A stretch of 64,000 nucleotides of DNA from Channallabes apus (taxonomy: Eukaryota; Chordata; Actinopteri; Siluriformes; Clariidae). Position 1 is the first letter of the stretch; every line of letters begins with the position of its first letter. The notes under the pieces are model-generated. The model searched no databases. It worked only from the letters and a program-made list of their open reading frames with translations, and was not told the DNA's origin. The DNA is taken from NCBI GenBank assembly GCA_030522415.1, contig CM060118.1, positions 16,794,151-16,858,150 of the forward strand, in the 5' to 3' direction. Both the position numbers and the translations under genes were made by a program. This document shows, piece by piece, positions 50,735-59,980 of this stretch.

Positions 50735-52696
50735 TGTGGGAGATCATTCTTCCACCTTGTTGAAGTTGCCTGAATTTAAAATATCAAACAGTTAACAAAT
50801 TACTTACAAAGAGAATTTAAAGAAGAATTAAAGAAGATTTCAGATGCCACTCAGAGCTGGATGAAGTAAGTCAGGTTTATTATTGCAGCAATAAGAACCC
50901 AAGTGAGCCAGGCTTAGCAATGCTCTAGATCAAATCACAAGCAGTGCCAAAGTCAGACTGAATTTCACAGCGAAAACCACGCTCCTTTTATACAGATCTA
51001 GGGAGAAGGGGATGTCCCGGGGAATTTCCCAAACTCCTCCCTTTGTACATTTCATCTGAGGACCAAAGCAGTATTTTATTCCATTATAATCCAGTTTCCA
51101 TTAATGAATTTTTCCATTATAATTACACCTTGTCATTTAACCCCTCCCTGCGCGTATCTGACTCCTCCTTGTGCTCATCTGACTCCTCCTATGCTTATTA
51201 ATTTTTCCATTAAACTTAATTTTCATTAATTATTATTTTCCATTATCTTTACACTTTTCGTACCTTTTTATAAAAAAATATAGGGGTGGCGCTTGTTTTC
51301 GAGGCTTTTTCTTAGTTTGTTTTTGGTTTATTCCTCATTTCACAAAAGACCAGCCATGGGTAAGCATCTCCCTTTAGTTATATTTATTTATATTACTTAT
51401 TTTACCCATTTCAATGTTTTTTAACACTTTATTCTAATTTATAGCTAACTACGACTTCTCCATTAATGACTTCATCCCTTTGGATGATTCGGACAGCCAG
51501 GACAGTTCAGATCGTGTTCCTTCTGAGGACTACAACCCGACTGAGCCTGTTATGGATCCGGCCTCCGTGAGTCCTGTCCAATCTGATTCCGAGTTGTCTG
51601 GATCTTTGATGCAGTATCTATGAAATAAAGGGCTTACTTATTTTAGAAAGGATGAGTCTAAGCCTGCTCCTTCTAAGAGACGGCGCTTGGATTTTGAGAG
51701 TCCTCACTGTTCTTTTCAGCCAGTGAGGGCCACGTCCAGCACTTCCGCTCCATCTAACAGACAGCCTAGATTTAAAGTAAGTGTGAGTACTCAGACTGAT
51801 TTAAACGTGTCTGTTAGTACACAGACCAATGAAACTAATTCCATTGGTGTTCACACAGATTTTCCTCAGGCTTCTGTGTCTATGTTAAACCGTGGGGTTT
51901 CCGTGTTCATTCCTCTTACTGACCTTCCTCTAGGAGTCGTCCTAGGCCAGAGAAGGCTTGATATGTAATTTAATTTCTCTAGATGCTTACCCATGGCCCC
52001 CTATTTTGTATGTTTTTCGTTGGGCCTTTTTATACTGTTGTAAGTATTTTATGTCATTACCATGTAGATATGCATTTTTATTCTGTGTCTACTCTTATTA
52101 AACTATTTTATTCATAAGCCTGTTTCTGTGTCTTTTTCTGTGTCTCATCTTTTATCAGCCCGTACCAGTCTACGCACACACATGTACACTGTCCTGCATG
52201 GAAATTCCCTTACACACATGTGTCATGTATAGTTTCGGTAACGATTTATTACATTGGTTTTCTCATGCCTCCGGGTTTTTATGGCCTGAACATCTGCTCT
52301 TCTCCTCATAAATTTTCAGGTTTGTCCAATTATTTTTGGTTTCTGGTCCTTTTATGTCTCCCTTATCTTTCATTACCTCATCTAGTTATCCTTTTATGTA
52401 CTTCCAATCTTTCCCTCAACCCTTCATTAAGTGTGTGTGTGCTCAGTTTTCCGCTAAGTCCGGCACCTTAAGTGTGTGTGCTCAGTTTCAGCAAGTCTTG
52501 TCTTATCTTGTCTATGTTTTACGACCTGTCGTGCTCCTTAGTCTTATGAAGTTTCGGGTACCCCTGTCTTTTCTGCTTTTCCTGACTTTCCCCTGTCTGT
52601 TAATGCTATAATGGTGATTATTAAATATTATCTTATGGTGATTATCTTATTTATATTTCTACCTACTTAAATATATATTGATTAAATATGCTTACA
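50735..52696 (+). mobile_element. Long LTR, copy 3: solo LTR of 1962 bp
   Basis: Starts TGTGGGAGATCATT (50735) and ends ATATGCTTACA (52696). ATAT flanks both ends (50731-50734 and 52697-52700). Diverged copies lie at 2223-4078 (minus) and 10737-11713. Internal landmarks: TTATTGCAGCAATAAGAAC (50878), CTTTTATACAG (50990), TATA-like TTTTTATAAAAAAATA (51265-51280), ATG (51356), splice donor G|GTAAGC (51360), acceptor TTATAG (51444), a coding region to 51968, ATTAAA-type words near 52097, and two ~35-bp repeats with the word CTAAGTCCGGCACCTTAAG (52430-52500). There is no adjoining gag or pol. Long LTRs with coding content recall complex retroviruses and MMTV, but the family is not identified. Confidence 0.7.
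51356..51968 (+). pseudogene. LTR-encoded spliced accessory-like gene, one in-frame stop
   Basis: Inferred exon 1 supplies ATG and one base (51356-51359), an 85-bp intron follows (51360-51444), and exon 2 runs from 51445. It opens with an acidic stretch (DFIPLDDSDSQDSSD), is stopped by TGA at 51621-51623, and stays open in the same frame to TAA at 51966-51968. Past the stop come a basic cluster (SKRRR, near 51674-51690) and two TQT motifs, STQTD (51786-51800) and STQTN (51816-51830). Copy 2 has a Glu codon where the TGA lies, so the stop is likely a recent lesion. Acidic start plus basic cluster would fit a nuclear regulator; TQT is the core of dynein light chain LC8 sites. Both are inference. 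It matches no protein I can name. Confidence 0.5.
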
Positions 52697-52700
52697 ATAT

Positions 52701-53935
52701 TTCTTTAACTGTGCTTTCTCTATTCAGTATTATTATTATGTTTTGAGGTAGTTGAGTTAAGCTGAATGATAATGTTTGTGTGTTTGTGTGTGTGTTTGTT
52801 TGTGTGTTTATCAGTCCAGTCCCTTTTTGTTGAGAAGACGGATAGCTTGTGGAAAAAAGCTGTTGCACAGTCTGGATGTGTGTGCTTGAATGCTTCGTTA
52901 CCTTTTTCCAGATGGCAGGAGTGTGAAGTGTGTGTGAGAGGGGTGTGTCCGATCAGCCACAATGCTGGTGGCTTTTCGGATGCAGCGTGTGGTGTAGATG
53001 TCTTCAATAGAGGGGAGAGGGACCTCGATCATCTCTGCTGTCCTCACTATCCGCTGTAGGGTCTTGCGGTCCGATATGGCAGAATTCCCAAACCAGACAG
53101 TGATGCAGCCACTCAAGATGCTCTCGATAGTTCCTCTATAGAAGGTGGTCAGGATCGATGGTGGAAGCTGGGCCTTCCTCAGTCTTCTCAGTAAGAAGAG
53201 ACGCTGTTGGGCTTTCCTGTGTAGGGAGCTGGTGTTGAGGGACCAGCTGAGGTCCTTCTCTAGGTGGACACCCAGGAATTTGGTGCTTTCGACGATTTCC
53301 ACAGAGGAGCCGTTGATGCTCAGTGGAGAATGGTCGCCTCGTGTCCTCCTAAAGTCAACAACCATCTCCTTTGTCTTGTCAACATTCAGAGACAGGTTGT
53401 TGTCTTTACACCAGTCCGTTAGCCTCTGCACTTCCTCTCTGTATGCTGACTCGTCGTTCTTGCTAATGGGACCCACCACGGTCGTGCAACGGGACGGTAG
53501 TCATTGAGACAGGACACAGTAGACTTCTTGGGCACGGGGACGATGGTGGTGGCCTTGAAGCACGTGGGAACAACGGCGCTGCTCAGAGAGATGTTGAAGA
53601 TGTCGGTGAGAACATATCTGCCAGCTGTTCAGCACATTCTCTGAGCACTCTGCCTGGGATGTTGTTTGGTTCAGCAGCTTTACGTGGGTTGACTCAGCGT
53701 AGAGTTTTCCTCACATCAGCTGTAGTGAGACACAGCACCTGGTCGTTCGGAGAAGGGGTGGTCTTCCTTGCCGCCATGGCGTTCTGCCTGTCGAACCGAG
53801 CATAGAAGTTGTTCAGTGCATCTGGGAGGGAGCCGTCACCATCACAGGCAGGTGATGTCGTCCTGTAGTGAGTGATGGCTCATAAGCCTTGCCACATGCG
53901 CCGTTTTTTTCGCCGCTGTCAATGAAGTGGTTGTG
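52701..53935 (-). pseudogene. LINE (L-F), minus strand, RT core deleted
   Basis: The frame 52898-53479 carries the C-terminal half of an L2-like ORF2 ([62 protein letters not shown]). Upstream, 53490-53935, frameshifted RT N-terminal motifs read on the same strand (including a stretch resembling LNDYRPVA near 53497-53510). At about 53480-53500 these two parts are joined directly: the region from after NDYRPVA to the FADD motif, which contains the catalytic centre, is missing. The 3' UTR is GT/AT-rich (52740-52810). Confidence 0.85.
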
Positions 53936-54199
53936 GATTCTCTGGGAGTGTGTACCACTTGAATCAACACCAAAAAGTGCAACAAATGGGGATGGTTCTA
54001 ATGGTATTTAGTATATTTTTGAGAAGGTATCAAAGGTACCCTGCTTACTGTATCGAAGGTATCCTGCTTACTGTACATCGGTCACATGTGGGATCAAAGT
54101 CCTCTCTAATCCTTGCCAGTTTTACCTTGGACCAATGAAGCCAGTGAACAATTTTAAACTGAATGACCGATGATGAACTGAACTGCACTCTGATGATGA
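53936..54199. other. Unassigned region between LINE and L1 remnants
   Basis: No frame. A repeated word AAGGTA(T/C)CCTGCTTACTGTA occurs at 54035 and 54056. Otherwise nothing is seen. Confidence 0.5.
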
Positions 54200-55321
54200 G
54201 CAAATTCTATGTATTATCTTTTGCCACAGTTTATCTGAAATTTGTTCTTTTATATTGTTTACCCATTTGCATTTAAGTATATCTAATGTGGCTGAGTTAC
54301 TTGTGTTTAATATCTAGTATACAGCACTAATCATCTGTTTGGCATCTGGTTTACAGCTATAAACAGAATCTAAAAGGGATGGAGAAGGAGACAAACAGAA
54401 AGTGTAAGAATTACAGGAAATGAAATTCCTCAGATGTAGATATAATGACACAATACCACACTTAAACCACACCCCAAAAGCATTATCCATATAAGATGAA
54501 GCAAACATACTGTGTCCATTTAATGGTGCTATCAAAGATAGATCAGTAAGCTTAAACGGATTCCAAATTTTAATGGAGTGTATAACCAGTGGGTTTGAGG
54601 TAAGAGAAGATGTGGGTTGTTTTTGTGGCAATTTTAGCACATAATAACGATGAGAGAGATATTGATCCCATGGATGCTTCCTCTATAGCTACCCAGACGG
54701 GAGGGTTGACTGCATACTGCACCCAGAATAGCATTGCCCTTACATTAGCAGCTCAGTAATAATAAAGAAAGTTTGGAAGTGCCATTCCTCCTAATTACGG
54801 GGCCTCTGTAGGATACGTTGTTTAATACATGGTTGTTTTTTATTCCAGATAAAAGTAGAAATCTGACTACTTAAGTTATTGAAAAAAGATTTTGTTAAAA
54901 AGATTGGAAGACACTGAAATGGGTAAAGGAATTTTGGAAACAGATTCATCTTAATTGTGTTTATTCTTCCGCCCAAAGAGAGAGGTAGCAAGTCCCGTCT
55001 TTCAAGATCGAATTTTGATTTGGAAAGTAGAACCTGATAATTCGCCTTGTACAGATCTGCCAGCTCTATATTATTTTTCTGGGACTTATCTTAAAGAGGG
55101 TTGAATCAGGAATCTGTGCTATATTGTTTTTAATTGGCATCATTTCAATTCATTTCATTTTCAGATAGAGATGGGTTATAGGTAACATTCAACAGGCACC
55201 TAATATTAAAAAAACAATATCTGTTCTTTATAAAGCCTGTTTCATCAGGTGAAATAACAGAATGCATAATTTTCTCCAGGCGGAAGGCCAAAACTTTTGC
55301 TAAGATTTCTGTATTTGCATT
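54200..55321 (-). pseudogene. L1-clade LINE, C-terminal RT part (left piece)
   Basis: Minus-strand readings include LPLSLGGRINTIKMNLFPKFLYPFQCLPIFL and STFIWNKKQP (54791-54991), the signature downstream of L1 reverse transcriptase, and near 55250-55320 KVLAFRLEKIMHSVISPDETGF. Frameshifts lie between. The upstream part is on the far side of the Gmr1-like element (60523-60767), where YRPISLLNAN reads straight into TEILAKVLAF when the inserted element and one copy of its 5-bp duplication are disregarded. Confidence 0.85.
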
Positions 55322-55908
55322 TGTAAAGCCTTTTTGTTAACGGGCACGTTGTCACGAACACACAGAGACACAGATGCAGTGAAATAGGTGCACTTTATTT
55401 ACAGAGACTTAAAGTGATATCCTGTCTTTTCCTTTAGGATTGTGTGGGAGAGCGTTATCTATGGCGTGCGTATGAAGGGAGTAGGGAACAAAAGGCCCAG
55501 TCTACCGGCGGCGATCTGTGCTCAGGTGTGGCACGAGGCCAAACTGCCGGGGTCGCTGCGCAGGTGCGGCGTGACGAGGTGGCGGGTGCGTGATAACGTC
55601 GGTGCCGGCTTGGTTGCGTCCGCGAAGAGTTTCCCCCACAGGTGTCCGAATCTGGAAATAAATAAGATAGACATACACATGAGTCATCATATCTAGAGCC
55701 AGTTCGCCGGCATTTGCCGCCTGGTCTCCTTTCTCTGGACCGGTTGACAGGTGGAGGGTAAATTCCTTCCTGTGGCCAGTGCCAGCGAATCGTGGCGCCC
55801 CGCCCCTTTCTGGAATGTCGAGTATTTTATGGCTCGGGAGTCATTTCCCTTTAGCGAGCGAGGAGGCTTTCTCTCTCTATGTGCACAGGCTGTAAGCCCG
55901 TCGCCACA
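55322..55908 (-). repeat. 3' LTR of the Gmr1-like element (587 bp)
   Basis: Matches the other LTR except for ~46 extra bases (about 55447-55497, GAGCGTTATCTATGGCG...) and a few substitutions. The last ~70 codons of the gag-pol frame lie in this LTR (stop at 55693). Confidence 0.95.
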
Positions 55909-58900
55909 GCACCCCCCCCTCAGCTTTGAGCTCGTTCCCGAAAAGAGCGCATGTCGTCTAGACAGTCCATCTGCATTGCCATGTTGTGCCCCCGCTCTGT
56001 GTTGTATCGAGAAGGAAAAATCTTGTAGTGAGAGGAACCAGCGTGTAATGCGAGGGTTTGTGTCCTTAGCCCTTGCCACCCATTGTAGAGGAGCGTGATC
56101 TGTGACTAGTGTAAAGTGACGGCCGGTTAAATAGTATTTTAGTTCCTCTATGGCCCATTTAATGGCGAGGACCTCCCGCTCTATAGTTGCGTATTTTTGT
56201 TCAGCTGGTGTAAGTTTCCTACTCACGTACAAGATCGGGTGTTCCTCCCCCCTGAATTCCTGTGAAAGGACGGCTCCGAGTCCTGTGTCTGAGGCATCGG
56301 TGTGCACGATGAACGGTCTGTCGAAGTCTGGATTTCGGAGGACGGGGGAGCTGGTGAGATGGGTTTTTAGGCTTTCGAATGCTTTTTCTGTCTCTTGTGT
56401 CCAGTGTAGTTTTTCTGGCTGACCCTTTTTTAGGAGGCTTGTGAGAGGTGCTGCAATAGAGGAGAAGTTAGGTACGAATCTCCTATAATAATTTGCTAGT
56501 CCCATAAAAGCACGTACCTGTTTCTTTGATGTTGGCGTTGGGAAATTACGGACTGCCTCGACCTTCTTTTCTTGTGGCTTCAGAAGGCCTCGCCCTATTC
56601 GGTACCCCAGGTACTGTGCTTCGGTTAGCCCCAGAAAACATTTCTTTGGGTTGGCCGTCAGTCCTGCTTTTCTTAATTCCTGTAGGACTTTCTGAAGGTG
56701 GAACAGGTGTTCATCCCAGCTGCCTGAGTGAATGACTACATCGTTTAAATACGCCGCCGCATATGGGCGATGTTGTCGGAGCACAATGTCCATCAGCCTC
56801 TGAAAAGTGGCGGGGGCCCCATGTAGTCCGAAGGGGAGGACTCGGTACTGCCAATGTCCTTGTTCGGTGCTAAATGCCGTCTTTTCCTGTGCTTCCGGTG
56901 TTAGTGCCACTTGCCAGTACCCTTTTGTTAAGTCTAGTGTCGAGATAAACCTAGCTTTTCCGAGTCGGTCGATTAGATCATCCACTCGCGGCAGCGGATA
57001 TGCGTCGAACCGTGATATCTGGTTAAGGCGGCGAAAATCATTACAGAGACGAATTGACCCGTCGGGTTTGGGTACCGTCACTATGGGGCTTGACCAGGGA
57101 CTAATCGACTCCTCTATGATGCCATTCTGAAGCATATTCTTTACTTCTGCCTCAATGGCACGGCGACGGGCCTCCGGGGCTCGGTATGGTCTTTGCCTTA
57201 CGACCACGCCAGGTGGGGTTTTAATGTCATGACGTACCAGATGTGTGAGCCCCGGGTCAGTGGAGAACACGTCTTGAAATTGATCTAGCAGCTCATTCAG
57301 CTCTTGGTGTTGTGCTGTTGTTAATTCCTCCCCGCGCTGCACCAAATCACGCCCTAGAGCCGTGTGGGAGAGAGCAGCAAGAGCTGAGACGCGTGGTAAC
57401 GGTTCAATCCACCTTTTGAGTACGTTTATATGATATACTTCAGTGCACTTTCTCTTACCCGGCTGTTGTAGACGGTAGTTTACAGGCCCGACGCGTTCCA
57501 CGATTGTATAGGGTCCCTGCCAGCGTGCGAGGAATTTACAACTGGCATTCGGGAGGAGTAGCAGAACGCGATCTCCCGGGCGGAACTCTCTGGGCTGGGC
57601 CGGTCGGTCATATGTTCTGCGCTGCTCAGCTTGTGCTTTTTCCATGTGTTCTTTTACCACCGGAAGTACCCGTTTAATTTTTTCCTCTAAATCCTTCACG
57701 TACTCCACTACTGAGCGGAATGGTGAAGGTTGTTCTTCCCAGGTTTCTTTTGCCACGTCCAAGAGCCCGCGTGGTCTTCTCCCGAACAGCAGTTCAAATG
57801 GCGTGAACCCGGTGGAGGCTTGTGGTGTTTTGCGGATGGCGAAAAGAACATACGGGAGTAGCTGGTCCCAGTTTCGTCCTCCTACATCAGTCACTCGCTT
57901 TAACATCCTTTTAAGTGTCTGGTTAAACCTTTCCACCAGGCCGTCAGTCTGTGGATGGTACACGGACGTGCGGAGCTGCTTGATCTGCAGCAGCCGGCAG
58001 ATGTCAGCCATCAGTCTGGACATGAATGGGGTGCCTTGATCCGTTAAAATTTCCTTTGGTAAGCCCACACGACTAAAGAGTAGAACGAGCTCTCTTGCTA
58101 TATTTTTCGACGTTGCTTTTCGTAGTGGAACTGCTTCAGGATAACGAGTGGCATAATCCACCACGACCAGGATGAACTCATGGCCTTTTGTCGACTTCGG
58201 CAGCGGGCCGACCAGATCCATCCCTATCCGCTCGAACGGCACGCTGATAATCGGTAGCGGGATTAGGGGGGCGGGGGCCGGCTTTCGGGGGGCCGTTTTT
58301 TGGCACTCCGGGCAGCGCTGGCAGAAATTCTTTACCTCGGTATCGAGACCCCGCCAGTGGAACCTGTCCTTAATTTTCTCGACCGTGTTTCGTTCTCCTA
58401 AGTGCCCGCCGAGTGGATGTGTATGTGCAAGGTGCATGACCGCATCTACTTTCCCTTGTGGGACCACTAATAAATCCCTCGGTTCTCCCCTTCTAAGTGT
58501 GTGGTAATATAGTAGTCCGTTTTTTATAAAAAAGTAAGACACCGGTCGTCTTCTTCCTCCAGTCTCTATTTCCCCTTCTACTTTTTGTATTTGACCCCAG
58601 CAGTGCTTTAGACGCGCATCTTCGCGCTGAAGTTGTGCAAAATTTCCGCCTCTCTGTATCTGTTGAGACAGGGGAAGGAAGAGGTTAGTATGATGGTTCA
58701 GCTCACCTTCTGTCTCGGCATCCGCTTCGTCTTTTGCGGTTTGTGCGAGCCACGCGGGTCGGGCCGTCTTTACTTTCGATTTTGCTTTGCCTTTTTTTTC
58801 TTTTTCCACGGGGATGTGTCCTGGCCAGTATCTACCTAGGAGAAGAGGAACAGGCAGATTAGGCATAATTCCTGCAACAACGGTGTGTTTCCCTGTTTGA

Positions 58901-59970
58901 TCCTCTATCGTGAAGCGGGCAGCCGGGACTTCCCGTCGGTCGCCATGTACACAGGTAATTGGAAGGGGTTCGCAAGATTGTGCTCCAGTCGGTACGACCG
59001 AGGGGCGGATTAGAGTGACGGCGCTCCCGGTATCGATTAGAGCTGGTAAGGGAATCCCGCCGACACGAACCCAGCGGGTGGGGGCTGGCGGGCTTTCCTC
59101 GGTGCTGTGGCTCTCTGCCCAAAGGCCTCGAGAATGGGAGGACCTGGTGAGATCAGGCTCTGTGGGCATTGGCTCGTCCTGCGGTGTTTCAGGGCGTGGT
59201 GCTCTTTGGAAAATTTCGCGTCGCGGGGGCGGTATGTAGTGTGTCGGGCTCTTTTCCGGGAAACGTCTTCTGTCTGGCCCTAATGAGAGCGTGGCTAGTG
59301 CGCACTCGAGGGCCTCAGTCATTTCTCGTAGGGAGGATGGAGCTCGCATGCCTACCGCTTTTCTCTCCTCCCTTGGTAAAGCGCGCATGATTCTGTCCAT
59401 GACCACTCGTTCTGTGACTTCTTTGGCCGATGACATATCCGGTTGTAGCCACCGGGTGGCGACCTTGGATAGATGATCTAGCTGGGCTCGTGGCGGTGTT
59501 TGAGGATCATACACCCAGCGGTGAAACTCCAGAGCCGCTTGTGTGCTTGATAATCCACAACGGGCTAGGATCTCTACTTTCAGTATATCATAGTCTTCTA
59601 CCTCGTCTGGGGAGAGAGCGAAATAGGCTCGTTGAGCCTCTCCTGTGAGGAATGGGGCCAGGATGGAGGTCCAATCGCGTTTTGACCAGTCCTCCATTTC
59701 AGCCGTCCTCTCAAAGGTCTGCAGGTAGGCTTCGAGGTCATCGTGGGGTGTAAGTTTTAGAAGCAAGTGCTGTGCTTCTTTTCGTGGGTCTGGGAGGGGT
59801 ATGTCACGTCCTCCCCGCTGTTGTATCCGTGTGAGCTCTGCAGTCGCGGTCTGAAGACCCTGCGTGAGCTGTTGCAGGATGTTCTGTTGCTGGATGCTGG
59901 TTTCCAGCAGGTGTCCGATATAGTGTTCCGGAGGGTGTTGTGCCTCTGGGTTCGTTTTTTGTGCCCGCAT
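55693..59970 (-). CDS. Gmr1-like gag-pol polyprotein, single open frame
   Basis: 1425 codons from the ATG at 59970, which overlaps the primer-binding site; the open frame reaches further back into the LTR but without an ATG. Order: SCAN-like gag domain (about 68-225), protease (LIDTGS, D313), integrase with HHCC zinc region (H516-C556), D585, D644, E680 (D35E) and a GPY-type end (815-835). Then reverse transcriptase (VPKPDGS at 966, TLDLTKGYWQ at 1011, VLPFGL, AAYLND at 1072-1077) and RNase H (VHTDASDTGLG). The RT active site reads YLND: N1076 replaces the first of the paired aspartates, probably by one G-to-A change (C-to-T on the plus strand). No gag zinc knuckle is visible. The rest is uninterrupted, so this copy could make protein, but reverse transcription should fail in cis. 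Confidence 0.93.
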   Translation of the reverse strand: MRAQKTNPEAQHPPEHYIGHLLETSIQQQNILQQLTQGLQTATAELTRIQQRGGRDIPLPDPRKEAQHLLLKLTPHDDLEAYLQTFERTAEMEDWSKRDWTSILAPFLTGEAQRAYFALSPDEVEDYDILKVEILARCGLSSTQAALEFHRWVYDPQTPPRAQLDHLSKVATRWLQPDMSSAKEVTERVVMDRIMRALPREERKAVGMRAPSSLREMTEALECALATLSLGPDRRRFPEKSPTHYIPPPRREIFQRAPRPETPQDEPMPTEPDLTRSSHSRGLWAESHSTEESPPAPTRWVRVGGIPLPALIDTGSAVTLIRPSVVPTGAQSCEPLPITCVHGDRREVPAARFTIEDQTGKHTVVAGIMPNLPVPLLLGRYWPGHIPVEKEKKGKAKSKVKTARPAWLAQTAKDEADAETEGELNHHTNLFLPLSQQIQRGGNFAQLQREDARLKHCWGQIQKVEGEIETGGRRRPVSYFFIKNGLLYYHTLRRGEPRDLLVVPQGKVDAVMHLAHTHPLGGHLGERNTVEKIKDRFHWRGLDTEVKNFCQRCPECQKTAPRKPAPAPLIPLPIISVPFERIGMDLVGPLPKSTKGHEFILVVVDYATRYPEAVPLRKATSKNIARELVLLFSRVGLPKEILTDQGTPFMSRLMADICRLLQIKQLRTSVYHPQTDGLVERFNQTLKRMLKRVTDVGGRNWDQLLPYVLFAIRKTPQASTGFTPFELLFGRRPRGLLDVAKETWEEQPSPFRSVVEYVKDLEEKIKRVLPVVKEHMEKAQAEQRRTYDRPAQPREFRPGDRVLLLLPNASCKFLARWQGPYTIVERVGPVNYRLQQPGKRKCTEVYHINVLKRWIEPLPRVSALAALSHTALGRDLVQRGEELTTAQHQELNELLDQFQDVFSTDPGLTHLVRHDIKTPPGVVVRQRPYRAPEARRRAIEAEVKNMLQNGIIEESISPWSSPIVTVPKPDGSIRLCNDFRRLNQISRFDAYPLPRVDDLIDRLGKARFISTLDLTKGYWQVALTPEAQEKTAFSTEQGHWQYRVLPFGLHGAPATFQRLMDIVLRQHRPYAAAYLNDVVIHSGSWDEHLFHLQKVLQELRKAGLTANPKKCFLGLTEAQYLGYRIGRGLLKPQEKKVEAVRNFPTPTSKKQVRAFMGLANYYRRFVPNFSSIAAPLTSLLKKGQPEKLHWTQETEKAFESLKTHLTSSPVLRNPDFDRPFIVHTDASDTGLGAVLSQEFRGEEHPILYVSRKLTPAEQKYATIEREVLAIKWAIEELKYYLTGRHFTLVTDHAPLQWVARAKDTNPRITRWFLSLQDFSFSIQHRAGAQHGNADGLSRRHALFSGTSSKLRGGCCGDGLTACAHRERKPPRSLKGNDSRAIKYSTFQKGAGRHDSLALATGRNLPSTCQPVQRKETRRQMPANWL

Positions 59971-59980
59971 TCTCCACCAA

